Assembly: GCA_019455065.1 (NCBI GenBank)
Contig: JACFNC010000009.1
Span: 1 to 64,000, forward strand
DNA length: 64,000 bases
Direction: 5' to 3'
DNA from: Rhodospirillales bacterium
GTDB taxonomy: Bacteria; Pseudomonadota; Alphaproteobacteria; Rhodospirillales; Magnetospirillaceae
Shown here: positions 1-8,654 of the stretch, in pieces
How the letters are laid out: the number at the start of each line of letters is the position of its first letter
Position numbering within the stretch: position 1 is the stretch's first letter
Notes under the pieces: model-generated
What the model saw: the letters and a program-made list of their open reading frames with translations, nothing else
The model's database searches: none
Told to the model about the DNA's origin: nothing
Position numbers and translations under genes: made by a program

Positions 1-45
1 TAGACGCGACGCTATACCCCTTAAGTGAAGAAGATATTAACGAAT

Positions 46-60
46 GGGCAAATTTTGCCC
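46..60. promoter_or_regulatory. GGGCA-N5-TGCCC palindrome, possible enhancer
   Basis: The sequence reads GGGCA-AATTT-TGCCC. The half-sites and 5-nt spacer match the palindromes upstream of the flgK and flgI sigma-54 promoters in this window. It lies just beyond the flgE terminator. If functional, it would most likely serve a minus-strand flagellar promoter just outside the left edge. The site is seen directly; the role is inferred from the shared pattern. Confidence 0.4.
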
Positions 61-71
61 AGGCGGGGGCG

Positions 72-103
72 AAAATGCGGCCTCTCTGTGGCAGAGAGGC
101 CGC
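72..103 (-). terminator. Intrinsic terminator of the fliK-flgD-flgE operon
   Basis: A perfect 12-bp stem (GCGGCCTCTCTG with its complement) and a 3-nt loop lie just past the flgE stop codon. Read on the minus strand the stem is followed by ATTTTC, a short U tract. This is the classic layout of a Rho-independent terminator. Confidence 0.8.
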
Positions 104-113
104 GGCATCATTA

Positions 114-1391
114 TCAGCGCTTGATACGGATGAGTTCGTCAAGCATTTCGTCGGCCGTGGTCACCACCTTGGCGGCCGCGGAATAGGCACGCTGGGTGAT
201 GATCATGGCGGTGAACTGCTCGCCGATATCGACGTTCGAGGCCTCGAGCGTGGTGGCGGCGATGGTTCCGGCCGAGGCCTCGCCGGCGGTGTGCAGGACA
301 TAGCTGCCGGAATAGTCGGTCTCGATGTACGAGCCGCCGTTCAGGGTTCCGAGGCCGTTGGGATTGACGAAGGTCGCGACCGGAATCTTGTAGATCGGGC
401 GGGTCTCGCCGTTGTCGAACAGGGCGGTGACCGTGCCGTCGTCGGAGATGTCGACCCCGGTGAAGCTGCCGAAGGCGGCGCCGTCCTGGGTGATCAGGGT
501 GGGGCTGTAGGTGCCCGCGAACTGGGTCATGCCGTCGGTCAGGTTCAGGGTGCCGAAATCGAAGGTGACGTTCTGGTTGGCGGCGCCGTTCGCCCACACG
601 ATGTCGATGTCGGTCGGGGTGATGGTCGCCGGCGTTCCGTCGCCGTTGAAGGTGATGGCCGCGCCGCCGTTCAGGGTCAGGCTGGTGGCGTCGGCCGGCG
701 TGGCGATCGACAGGTCCCAGGCGTTCACCGCCGTCTTGGTCCAGGTGAACGAAAGGTTCTGGGCGTTGCCGAGCGAATCATAGATGAGCACGTCGCTGGT
801 GTGGGCGTCGCCGATGGTGGCGTTGGCCGGCAGGTTGGCGGCGAAGGTGACCGAGGTGCTGGCGGTGGCCGTGCCGCCGATGTTGCGAAGGTTCACCGGC
901 TTCAGATTGGTGTTGTTGATGATGTTGGTGTTGATGTCCACCAGGGCGCCGGTCGTGTCGTAGTAGCCGATGCTGCCGTCGGGCAAGGTCGGCCAGGCCT
1001 GGAGATAAAAGCCGTTCGAGTTTACCAGGTATCCCTCATGGTTCACCTGGAACGACCCGGAGCGGGTGTAGGCCCAGTTGTCGCCGGTGCTCGGGTTGGC
1101 GGCCTCGTTGACCACGAAGAACCCTTGGCCGGAGATCGCCAGATCGGTGCTCGAGGTGGTGCGGGACAGCAGCCCCTGGGCATCGACGCCCCGGCGGGCG
1201 TTGGAGATCACGCCGCCCGCGGCGTATTCCTTGAACGACGCCTGCTTGGTGACTTGGGACGCGAAATCCATCATCGTCGATTTGTAGGCCGTGGTGTTCA
1301 CGTTGGCCAAGTTGTCCGAGATCGCGCCCATCGCGTTCGACTGCGATTGCAGGCCGGTCACGCTGGTGTACATCGCTCCGTATAGGCTCAT
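114..1391 (-). CDS. flgE: Flagellar hook protein FlgE
   Basis: 425-residue structural subunit of the flagellar hook, the flexible joint between rod and filament; it is exported through the flagellar type III apparatus. The N-terminus has the conserved rod/hook motif (SLYGAMYTSVTGLQSQS, then NLANVNTTAYK at about residues 27-37). The C-terminus has the matching helix with ASNVDIGEQFTAMI and ends DELIRIKR. A variable hook domain of about 300 residues lies between. Length is normal for alphaproteobacterial FlgE. The gene is last in a minus-strand run fliK-flgD-flgE, 35 nt after flgD, and is followed at once by a strong terminator. Confidence 0.97.
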   Translation of the reverse strand: MSLYGAMYTSVTGLQSQSNAMGAISDNLANVNTTAYKSTMMDFASQVTKQASFKEYAAGGVISNARRGVDAQGLLSRTTSSTDLAISGQGFFVVNEAANPSTGDNWAYTRSGSFQVNHEGYLVNSNGFYLQAWPTLPDGSIGYYDTTGALVDINTNIINNTNLKPVNLRNIGGTATASTSVTFAANLPANATIGDAHTSDVLIYDSLGNAQNLSFTWTKTAVNAWDLSIATPADATSLTLNGGAAITFNGDGTPATITPTDIDIVWANGAANQNVTFDFGTLNLTDGMTQFAGTYSPTLITQDGAAFGSFTGVDISDDGTVTALFDNGETRPIYKIPVATFVNPNGLGTLNGGSYIETDYSGSYVLHTAGEASAGTIAATTLEASNVDIGEQFTAMIITQRAYSAAAKVVTTADEMLDELIRIKR

Positions 1392-1426
1392 GATCCTTCT
1401 CCTATGCCGTCTTGCCCGTCACCTTT

Positions 1427-2113
1427 TCAGGTGCCCGTCGCCGGGCTCGCCGGCTGTTTGACGCTCTTGATGTCATCGAGGGAAACGTCGACGCCCGACA
1501 GGGACAGGATGACCTTGCCGTCGCCCGAGGTAATTCCAGTCACCGTGCCGCTTACGAGCGGGGTGACCGTACTGGTCTTCTGGCCATTCTTGGCCGTGAT
1601 GATCGCCTTGTAGGCGCCGTCCGTCAGTTGTTGGCCGTTGTCGTCCACGCCGTCCCAGGTGAGGTCGTGTTGACCGGCCGTCGACCCGCCGTCGATCGTC
1701 TTGACCGTTTTGCCGCTCGCGTCCTGGATGCGCACCGTCACTTCGTCGGCCCGCTCGTTCAGCGCGTACGAGAACGCCGCGGTGCCGTTCTGCAGCGGCA
1801 ATGACGTCGATTCGAACTCGACCGCCGTCCCCAGATAACCGACCGAAGAGGCCATCTGGCTCGATTGCTGCGCTTTGACCAGGCTCTCGAGGTGGGTGTT
1901 GGCGTCGATTTGTTGCTCGACGGCGGCGAACTGCACGAGCTGGTTGGTGAACTCGGTCGAGTCCAAGGGGGACAGGGGATCCTGATTCTTGAGCTGGGTG
2001 GTCAGCATCTTCAGGAACATGTCCATGTCGTTGGCCAGCTTGTTCTGGGCCTTTTGGGCGCGACCGTCCGTCGCTTGGCCGCCGGCGCTTTGCTGGGTGG
2101 GGTCGATGGCCAT
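1427..2113 (-). CDS. flgD: Flagellar hook capping/assembly protein FlgD
   Basis: 228-residue scaffold that caps the growing hook and guides FlgE polymerisation; it is not kept in the finished flagellum. The conserved N-terminal segment is present at about residues 33-70 (FLKMLTTQLKNQDPLSPLD, then QLVQFAAVEQ). The rest is beta-rich and resembles the FlgD Ig-like/tudor region (DLTWDGVDDNGQQLTDG). It sits between fliK (9 nt upstream) and flgE, the usual hook-operon arrangement. Confidence 0.95.
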   Translation of the reverse strand: MAIDPTQQSAGGQATDGRAQKAQNKLANDMDMFLKMLTTQLKNQDPLSPLDSTEFTNQLVQFAAVEQQIDANTHLESLVKAQQSSQMASSVGYLGTAVEFESTSLPLQNGTAAFSYALNERADEVTVRIQDASGKTVKTIDGGSTAGQHDLTWDGVDDNGQQLTDGAYKAIITAKNGQKTSTVTPLVSGTVTGITSGDGKVILSLSGVDVSLDDIKSVKQPASPATGT

Positions 2114-2122
2114 GTTGTCCTC

Positions 2123-3664
2123 CTACACCCGAATGTCGATGCCGCCGGCCGAAGCGGCCCGGGACGCGGCGGCTGCGGCGGCGGGCGTGACCGTGTCGGC
2201 CTCATGCGCCGCCATCACTCCTCCATGGCGGCCGCCCCGGGACGGAGTACGCTCCTGCCCCGGCCGGCCCTCGCCGCGAAGGCCGAAGTTCAAACTGCCC
2301 GCGTCGGCCTTCAGCCCGGCATCCTGCAGGGCGCGCTCCAGCCCGCGGGCGTCACGCTGCAACAGGTCGAGCGTGTCCTGCCTGTCGGCCGTGATCTGAG
2401 CGACGACCCGCCCGTCGCGTCCGACCTCGAGGTTGACCTCGAGATGGCCCAGCGACGCCGGGTGCAACTGGATGCGAATGCCGTCGACGCCTTCGCGCAC
2501 GGCTTTGTTGATGTGGACCGCGACCTGGTCGAGGACGGCCTGTGAAGGCAGGTGCCGGACCAGGGGCGCCTCGCGCATGGCCGTGGTGGCCTGGGGCAGG
2601 TCAACCTCGCCGGTGGCGGCGGCGGGGGCGGTGGTCGACGGGGCAGGCGGCGGCGTCTGGGGGTCGTTGGCCAGCAGGGCGTCGAATGCCGGCCGGCCGG
2701 TTTCCGCCTGTGTCCCGACTTTGGCTGCGGTCGTCGCCGTCACCTGGTCGCCCTGCGCAAAGCCTTGGCCCGGACCGTTGCCCTCGGGTTGCTTGCCGCC
2801 CCCTTCCGTGGCGACCGGCGCGGTCTGCGTGGCGCCGACCGTCGGGGTCAGGGGCTTCATATTTTCCGCCTGCGGCTTGGCGGCGCCGGCCGTGTCTCCC
2901 GTGGCGGCCAACTGGGCCGCCGCAAGCTGTGCCTGCGGGAGGGGGCCTGTCGCCTGCGTTCCCGTCCCGTCGCCATCGGGGGCCGCGGACATGGCGGTCA
3001 GCACCTGGTTGCCGGCGTGCAGCATGGTGTTGGGTTGCGAGACGACCGCCTGCGGCTTGTCGGCCACCGTCGCCTGAATCTTCGCCCGCGCCGTCGCCGC
3101 CGGCAGCAACTCGGCCGCCATCTCCTCGGACACGCCATCTCCGGAACTCGCCGCGGCGAGGGAATCCGGCCCCGTCTTCGGTGTCGCGGTCGCCGCCAAG
3201 GCTTCGGCTGGCGCGGTTTCGGCGCCGGGTGAGGCCGGGATGGCGGGGCCGACCGGGGTGGCCGGTGTCGGCTGCGCCGCCGGCGTCGGCGAAACCGCCG
3301 CGTCGACGACCGCCGCGACCAGGTTGCCTTCCTCGGTTCCGGGCTGGTCTTCCGTCACCGTCCGATCCTCGCCCGAGGCATCGGCGCGACTCGCCCCCGC
3401 TTCCTCGCCGGTGGCGGGAGTGGCCTCCTTGTTCTCGACCACGGGCTTGTCCTCGCTTTGCGAGGGCGGCGCCTGGTCGGTATCCGGCGGGCTGGCCTCG
3501 CGCTGCCGGGTTTGTGTCTTCCGCGGCGGCTCCGGACGCTCCGCTTGGCTGCCCTCGACCATGTCGGCAAAGGACCTGTCGGTGGCGGCCGACGACCGTC
3601 TTTGCGGTCCGGCGGAGGTCATCGCCAGAGGGTCCAATGCGAAGCTGGCAGCGATGGCGTTCAT
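2123..3664 (-). CDS. fliK: Flagellar hook-length control protein FliK
   Basis: About 513 residues. FliK measures hook length and switches export specificity from hook to filament subunits. The N-terminal two thirds is long, low-complexity and rich in Ala, Pro, Thr and Gln, as expected for the ruler region. The C-terminal Flg_hook domain lies at roughly residues 370-465 (GIRIQLHPASLGHLEVNLE is diagnostic). I chose the start MNAIAASF at 3664 because AGGAC sits 6-7 nt upstream; an ATG at 3694 would add ten residues. First gene of the fliK-flgD-flgE run. Confidence 0.88.
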   Translation of the reverse strand: MNAIAASFALDPLAMTSAGPQRRSSAATDRSFADMVEGSQAERPEPPRKTQTRQREASPPDTDQAPPSQSEDKPVVENKEATPATGEEAGASRADASGEDRTVTEDQPGTEEGNLVAAVVDAAVSPTPAAQPTPATPVGPAIPASPGAETAPAEALAATATPKTGPDSLAAASSGDGVSEEMAAELLPAATARAKIQATVADKPQAVVSQPNTMLHAGNQVLTAMSAAPDGDGTGTQATGPLPQAQLAAAQLAATGDTAGAAKPQAENMKPLTPTVGATQTAPVATEGGGKQPEGNGPGQGFAQGDQVTATTAAKVGTQAETGRPAFDALLANDPQTPPPAPSTTAPAAATGEVDLPQATTAMREAPLVRHLPSQAVLDQVAVHINKAVREGVDGIRIQLHPASLGHLEVNLEVGRDGRVVAQITADRQDTLDLLQRDARGLERALQDAGLKADAGSLNFGLRGEGRPGQERTPSRGGRHGGVMAAHEADTVTPAAAAAASRAASAGGIDIRV

Positions 3665-3995
3665 GGCAAAGTCCTGAAAACAATCTCGTGCCATGTCCTA
3701 GCAAGCGGCGGGCCAACTCGATCGGAGCGGAGAAACCGCTGATTTCCGCCCTTTTCGGCCTCGCACGGCGGAGCCTGGGAAAAAGGTTCCTGGAAGACGG
3801 GCGGCGGCTAGGCAGATTGTTCCGCACCGCGAAGGGAAGGGGCGGACCCGAGCGGGGGGCGTGCGTGACCGCGCGGGTGTGCCCGAAACGGCGAGTGCAC
3901 GCCCCACATGACAGGCTTGTCGGGGAGCGGCAGGCGGAGGGGCGGAGAAAGGGGAGGCTGGCGCCCGGGGACGGCCCGCGAGGGGCCGTCTCCGA
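3665..3995. other. 331-nt intergenic region between flgL and fliK
   Basis: It holds the 3' end of the flgK-flgL transcript and the presumed fliK promoter. A hairpin with 8-bp arms (GACGGCCC/GGGCCGTC, 3970-3990) lies just after the flgL stop but has no T tract. An imperfect copy of the enhancer-like motif, AGGCA-GATTG-TTCCG, is at 3810-3824. A TGGCACG box at 3687-3693 lacks a correctly spaced -12 GC, so I do not call a promoter. No gene is seen. Confidence 0.5.
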
Positions 3996-4967
3996 TCAGC
4001 CCATCAAGTAGTTGACGAGCGACATCTCGCGCAACTGGGCGGTCATCATGTAGGACGCCTCCAGCTGCGACTTGATCATGGCGATGCGGTTGATCGTCTC
4101 GTAGATGTCCGCGTCTTCGAGATCGGCGATGTTCGTCTTCATGGCGACGGTGACCTGGGCATGTTGCTGGTCGACGGTCTCGAGTGTCTGGCGCACGATG
4201 CCGTTGGCCGCCTGGAGATGGTTCACCCCGAACTGCCCCTCGTCCAGCTTCCCCAAGGCCCAATCACGCAGGACGTCGTATTCGTCGGGGTCGGTCGTCG
4301 CCGGATCCAGCACGGCCAGCAGGTAAAGCCCCTTGGCGGCGTTCACGAATGCGGCGTCGTCGCCGGTGATGCCGTAATCGACCTCGGTCGCCGTGTCGAT
4401 GCGGGCCGTCACCTCGCCGTTGTCGCCCTGATAGAAGTTCGTGGTGGTGGCGAACACGGCGTCGATGTTGGTGATGGTGGTCGCCGTGTCGCCGGGAACG
4501 ATGGCCGCGCTGACCAGACCCTTGACGGTGGCGGAATCCACCATGGGGACGGTGTCGATCATGTGGCCGGAGAAAAGGTAGCGGCCGTTGAGGTTCAGGT
4601 TCAGGGCGGTTTCGAGTTCCCGAACGCCGTCGTTGGCGCGCGCCTGAAGGAGGGTAAGGTCGTAGCCCTCGAACTCGGACTTGATGGTTTCTGTTTTGAC
4701 CGCCGTCACCGAAGCGTGGATGCGATGCAACGAAACGTCCATCGCCGCGGCGCGGCTGTCGACCGTCTGAATGATCTGGCGATAACCGTCCATCTGCTGG
4801 ACGCGATTATGCAAATTGATGGCGGTCGGCGCGGAACTGCCCAGGCCGCTGTAGACCTCGGCGATCTTGCCCGAGGCCATCTGAAGCTGATAATCGCCAA
4901 GCTTGGACTGCGCGCGGCCCACATAGGCGGCGAGGGACACATGCTGGCCGAGGGTGCTGACGGTCAT
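3996..4967 (-). CDS. flgL: Flagellar hook-filament junction protein FlgL
   Basis: 323-residue junction protein (HAP3) that connects the FlgK ring at the hook tip to the flagellin filament. The N-terminal flagellin-like helix is seen (SKLGDYQLQMASGKIAEVYS, residues about 21-40), as is the C-terminal helix ending YMMTAQLREMSLVNYLMG. LNGRYLFSGH at about residues 125-135 is typical of FlgL. The gene follows flgK by 12 nt, so the two form one transcript served by the sigma-54 promoter upstream of flgK. Confidence 0.9.
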   Translation of the reverse strand: MTVSTLGQHVSLAAYVGRAQSKLGDYQLQMASGKIAEVYSGLGSSAPTAINLHNRVQQMDGYRQIIQTVDSRAAAMDVSLHRIHASVTAVKTETIKSEFEGYDLTLLQARANDGVRELETALNLNLNGRYLFSGHMIDTVPMVDSATVKGLVSAAIVPGDTATTITNIDAVFATTTNFYQGDNGEVTARIDTATEVDYGITGDDAAFVNAAKGLYLLAVLDPATTDPDEYDVLRDWALGKLDEGQFGVNHLQAANGIVRQTLETVDQQHAQVTVAMKTNIADLEDADIYETINRIAMIKSQLEASYMMTAQLREMSLVNYLMG

Positions 4968-4979
4968 CGCGGCCTCCTA

Positions 4980-6347
4980 TTACCGGACCATCTCGAACAG
5001 GGCGTCGAACAATCGCTGGGTGGTCTGCACCATCCGGGTCGCCGCCATATAGGAAGTCTGCAAGACGATGGTCGTCGACATCTCTTCGTCGAGGCTGACG
5101 GTACTCTGATTGTGGAACTGCCGCTGAAGTGATTCCTTCAACGTCGAATAGTACGACATCTGCGTGCCGTTCTGGACGCGGTCGTTCGCGAAGCCGGCGA
5201 TCACCTCGGTCGCCGCGCCTGTGATCCCATTGCTCGTGGACAAGCCGGCGGCGCTGAAGGTGAGGTCATCGCGCGCGAACAGCGCGGCGGCGGCCAAAGG
5301 CACCGTGTTGTCGCCGGCCTCCTTCGGAGGGGTGCCGAGCAGCAGCGAGGGGGCCGCCTTGATGGCGTCGTTGACCTCGATGGTCGCCGCGTATCCGGCA
5401 AGATCCGCAGGTGTGTAGGAGGTCGCGCCCCCCACGTTGAACAGTTCGACGTCGATTGCCACCAGTTCCTCGGTCACCGCGCGCGCGATGTCGTCGAGCT
5501 GGTCCCGCAGATCCGGGATCCGGTTATCGCGAATGTCCTGGAAGGCATGGACGCGGCCGGAATTGAACGTCAGTTGCCGGGTTACGCCGTCGACGGTCTG
5601 CTCGACGACCCCGGCTCCCGTCACGGACAGCGTCTTGACTTCGTCGTCCAGCAATATCTTGCCGTCGCTGGTGAAGATGACGATCTGCCCATGCTCGCGC
5701 GAGAAGTACTTGAAGTCGATCTCCTGGGCCAACTGGTCCAGCAGCACGTCACGTTGGTCCTCGAGGTCCGCGGTCTCCTGTTGGGTGGCGGTCCGGCTCG
5801 AGATCATTCCGTTGAGATGATCGATCTGCTCCAGGGTCTCGTTCACACGGTCGATGGCCGAATTCAACTCGGCGGTGGCGTGGACCATTTCGGTTTCGGT
5901 CGCCGCATAAATGCCGTGAAGGCTTTGGACGACGTTTTCGGCCGCGGATATGACGAGCGACCGGTTGACCGGGACGTCGGGATTGGCGGCCAGGGATTCG
6001 AAGGTGTTGCCGAGCGCGTTGAGCCGGCCGCTCAGTGACGTGCTCTCGCCGGGCTTCCCCAGGGTCGTCTCCAGTTTGGCCTGAAAGGCGTCGATCGTCT
6101 CATAATCCGCGACCTTCGAGGCCGTCTGGCGCATCGCCAATTGCACGCCGGCATCGACCGTACGCGTCAATTGCCCTAGGTCGACGCCCATATTGTGGCC
6201 GGCGACCACCCGGCTCTCCTGCGGGCGTATCTTGCGCGTGTAGCCGGGCGTCGTGGCGTTGACGATGTTGCGCGACACCACGTCGATCTGGCTCTGCGTG
6301 GTCTTCAATCCGCTCAGCGAATGCAACAGGGCCGCGTTCAAGCTCAT
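4980..6347 (-). CDS. flgK: Flagellar hook-associated protein FlgK
   Basis: 455-residue hook-associated protein 1, the first ring of the hook-filament junction. The N-terminus matches rod/hook/HAP proteins (ALLHSLSGLKTTQSQIDVVS, then NATTPGYTRK). The C-terminus carries the partner helix (SLDEEMSTTIVLQTSYMAAT, ending FDALFEMVR). The middle is shorter than in enterobacterial FlgK, as in many alphaproteobacteria. The gene is preceded by a good sigma-54 promoter at 6383-6398 and an enhancer-like palindrome at 6461-6479, and followed by flgL. Confidence 0.93.
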   Translation of the reverse strand: MSLNAALLHSLSGLKTTQSQIDVVSRNIVNATTPGYTRKIRPQESRVVAGHNMGVDLGQLTRTVDAGVQLAMRQTASKVADYETIDAFQAKLETTLGKPGESTSLSGRLNALGNTFESLAANPDVPVNRSLVISAAENVVQSLHGIYAATETEMVHATAELNSAIDRVNETLEQIDHLNGMISSRTATQQETADLEDQRDVLLDQLAQEIDFKYFSREHGQIVIFTSDGKILLDDEVKTLSVTGAGVVEQTVDGVTRQLTFNSGRVHAFQDIRDNRIPDLRDQLDDIARAVTEELVAIDVELFNVGGATSYTPADLAGYAATIEVNDAIKAAPSLLLGTPPKEAGDNTVPLAAAALFARDDLTFSAAGLSTSNGITGAATEVIAGFANDRVQNGTQMSYYSTLKESLQRQFHNQSTVSLDEEMSTTIVLQTSYMAATRMVQTTQRLFDALFEMVR

Positions 6348-6382
6348 GGCCTAAGGTTCCATGTCCAATTCACGGGCTTCAT

Positions 6383-6398
6383 TGCAGGATACGTGCCA
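6383..6398 (-). promoter_or_regulatory. Sigma-54 promoter of flgK-flgL
   Basis: The minus strand reads TGGCACG-TATC-CTGCA. This matches the RpoN consensus TGGCACG-N4-TTGCW at every position except T to C at the first base of the -12 element, and the GG to GC spacing is correct. The predicted transcript start is near 6372, 25 nt upstream of the flgK ATG. Confidence 0.8.
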
Positions 6399-6460
6399 AG
6401 AGAAGTGTGAAGAAATGCGAGAGCTGCGGCCAGCTATCGAAGACCCGGTGGCCAAAATTG

Positions 6461-6479
6461 CCCGGCAGATGTTGCCGGG
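6461..6479. promoter_or_regulatory. Enhancer-like palindrome CCCGGCA-N5-TGCCGGG
   Basis: A perfect 7-bp inverted repeat with a 5-nt spacer. Its centre is 73 bp upstream of the -24 GG of the flgK sigma-54 promoter. The same core, CGGCA-N5-TGCCG, occurs upstream of the flgI promoter. The spacing and symmetry fit an NtrC-family (FlbD-like) activator site; the binding protein is inferred. Confidence 0.55.
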
Positions 6480-6498
6480 TGAATGGCCGAAGCGTTGG

Positions 6499-6527
6499 TT
6501 GCCGGGCTGTCCCGTATTCTTTATATA
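6499..6527 (+). promoter_or_regulatory. Sigma-70-type promoter for the glycosyltransferase operon
   Basis: TTGCCG (6499-6504), a 17-nt spacer and TATATA (6522-6527). The predicted start near 6534 is about 18 nt upstream of the ATG at 6552. The -10 lies in one of the few AT-rich stretches of this region. Confidence 0.5.
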
Positions 6528-6551
6528 ACTGGATGAGCCGAAGGATTGCGA

Positions 6552-8639
6552 ATGGCCAAAACGATTTCGTTACCGCAGTTGATGTCTTTGGCCATCAGGA
6601 AATTCCAGCAATCCGATTTTTCCGGTGCTGAGGAAGACTGCCGTCGTATCCTTCGTGCCGATCCCAACAATGCGGCCGCCTTGCAACTTCTTGGAACTCT
6701 CTTGCTGAAGAGCGGCGAGGTCGACCAGGCCATCAAGCTGTTGCGTAAGGGGGTGAGCCTCAAGCCCGACGCGCCGGAGGCGCACAACAATCTCGGCAAC
6801 GTGCTGCGGGAAAGCAACCGGTTCGCGGACGCCGCCGCCGCCTACCGCGCGGCCGTTCGACTTCGGCCGAAGTTCGCCGAGGCGCAGTATGGGTTGGGCG
6901 CCGCGCTTTTCGAGATGGGACGACGGGACGAGGCGGTGGCTTCGTTGCGCGAGGCGGTGGCCATCAGGCCGCGGTTCCGGGAGGCTTTCAACCTGCTCGG
7001 CGCTGCCCTCGAGGGGCTTGGCAATTTCGAGGAAGCGGCGAGATGCTACCGGCAATCGCTGTCGCTGCATGCCGGGGACCCGCAGGTCCTCAACAACCTG
7101 GGTTCGTGCCTGCGCAAGCTGGGCCGGGCCGACGCGGCGATCACATGCCTCCGGCAGGCCCTCGCGCTTCGCCCCGACTTCGTCGCCGGTCTGATCAACC
7201 TCGCGGCCGCGCTGCGCGATCGTGGAGATCAGGAGGGGGCCATGGCCTGCTATCGCAAGGCGCTGCTCCTCGATCCCGACAATGCCGTCGTCCGCTGTGA
7301 ACTCGCCCACGGCATGCGCCATGTCTGCGACTGGGGCGAGATGGAGGCGAGCGAGGCCCGGGTTCTCGACATGGTGCGCCAGGGCGCGGCTGTCGGGCCC
7401 TTCTACCTTCTCGCCATGCCGGCGGCCGGCCCGGACGATCAACTCCGGTGCGCCCGGCAATGGGCCGCCAAATTCACCCCGTCCGCGCCCCTGGTCCAGT
7501 CGCCCCGCCCGACCGACGGTCCAATCCACATCGGCTACCTCTCGGCCGATCTGCACCAGCACGCGACCGCCTTTCTCATGGCCGAGGTGTTCGAGCGCCA
7601 CGATCGCGCCCGGTTCCGGGTGACCGCCTATTCCTGCGGCGCCGACGACGGCAGCGACATGCGCCGCCGGCTCGTCGCCGCCTTCGACGACTTCGTCGAC
7701 GCGCAAGGTCTGTCGCACAGGCAGGCGGCCGAACGCATCGACGCCGACGGGGTCCACATCCTCGTCGATCTCAAGGGGTACACGTCGTTCGCCAGGACCG
7801 AGATACTGGGCTACCGCCCGGCGCCGATACAGGTCAATTATCTCGGCTATCCGGGAACCATGGGGGCGCCGTTCATCGACTACATCATCAGCGACGCGGT
7901 CGTGTCGCCCATGGAGCACGCGCGGTTCTATTCCGAGAAGATCGTGCAACTTCCCGACTCCTACCAGCCCAACGACCGGCAGCGCGCCGTCGCCGCCGCC
8001 ACGCCGAGCCGGGCGGAGTGCGGTCTGCCCGAGCACGGCTTCGTCTTCTGCTCGTTCAACAACAGCTACAAGATCACGCCCCGGATGTTCGACGTGTGGA
8101 TGCGTCTTCTCGCGGCGGTGCCGGGCGCCGTGCTGTGGCTGCTGGAACGGAACGAGCAGGCCGCCGCCAACCTGCGGCGCGAGGCCGCGGCCCGCGGCAT
8201 CGGGCCGGAACGGCTGGTGTTCGCGCCGCGGCTGCCGCTGGCCGAGCATCTGGCGCGCCATCGCCTTGCCGATCTGTTTCTCGACACCCTGCCGTGCAAC
8301 GCGCACACCACCGCCTCCGACGCCCTGTGGGCCGGATTGCCGGTGCTGACCTGCCTTGGCGACACCTTCGCCGCCCGCGTGGCCGGCAGTCTGGTGGCCG
8401 CGGTCGGCCTGCCGGAGTTGATCGTGGGGTCGCTGGAGGAGTACGAAGAGGTTGCGCTGTCGCTGGCCCGCGATGCCGGACGCCTGGCGGCCGTCAAGGA
8501 TAGGCTGGACCGTAACCGGCTGACCGCGCCCCTGTTCGACTCCGGCCGCTTCACGCGGAACCTCGAGGCGGCGTATCGGGGCATGTGGGAGCGCTGGCGC
8601 GCCGGCAAGCCGCCGGAAGCGTTCGCGGTGACGGCATAG
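6552..8639 (+). CDS. TPR O-linked N-acetylglucosamine transferase-like glycosyltransferase (SPINDLY/OGT type)
   Basis: 695-residue cytoplasmic protein. Residues about 5-245 form roughly six tetratricopeptide repeats (for example AHNNLGNVLRESNRFADAAA). Residues about 320-680 form the GT41 catalytic region, with PIHIGYLSADLHQHATAFL and QVNYLGYPGTMGAPFIDYI diagnostic of SPINDLY/OGT proteins. The family moves a sugar (GlcNAc or fucose) from a nucleotide donor to Ser/Thr hydroxyls. I chose the ATG at 6552 because GAAGGA lies 6 nt upstream; the TTG at 6546 would have no room for a ribosome site. It leads a three-gene plus-strand operon between flgK and flagellin, so flagellin is the obvious candidate substrate, but that is inference. 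Confidence 0.88.
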   Translation: MAKTISLPQLMSLAIRKFQQSDFSGAEEDCRRILRADPNNAAALQLLGTLLLKSGEVDQAIKLLRKGVSLKPDAPEAHNNLGNVLRESNRFADAAAAYRAAVRLRPKFAEAQYGLGAALFEMGRRDEAVASLREAVAIRPRFREAFNLLGAALEGLGNFEEAARCYRQSLSLHAGDPQVLNNLGSCLRKLGRADAAITCLRQALALRPDFVAGLINLAAALRDRGDQEGAMACYRKALLLDPDNAVVRCELAHGMRHVCDWGEMEASEARVLDMVRQGAAVGPFYLLAMPAAGPDDQLRCARQWAAKFTPSAPLVQSPRPTDGPIHIGYLSADLHQHATAFLMAEVFERHDRARFRVTAYSCGADDGSDMRRRLVAAFDDFVDAQGLSHRQAAERIDADGVHILVDLKGYTSFARTEILGYRPAPIQVNYLGYPGTMGAPFIDYIISDAVVSPMEHARFYSEKIVQLPDSYQPNDRQRAVAAATPSRAECGLPEHGFVFCSFNNSYKITPRMFDVWMRLLAAVPGAVLWLLERNEQAAANLRREAAARGIGPERLVFAPRLPLAEHLARHRLADLFLDTLPCNAHTTASDALWAGLPVLTCLGDTFAARVAGSLVAAVGLPELIVGSLEEYEEVALSLARDAGRLAAVKDRLDRNRLTAPLFDSGRFTRNLEAAYRGMWERWRAGKPPEAFAVTA

Positions 8640-8654
8640 ATTTTGGGGGGAGAG

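Noticed and set aside
75-1385. Long open frame opposite flgE, and similar ones opposite ftr, uvrC, aspC and flgI regions
   Set aside because: All are antisense shadows of well-supported genes, with no ribosome site and no recognisable motif.
3677-3693. Possible sigma-54 promoter before fliK (TGGCACG box)
   Set aside because: The -24 box is perfect, but the bases at the -12 position are TT rather than GC at the required spacing, and the start would leave almost no leader before the fliK ATG.
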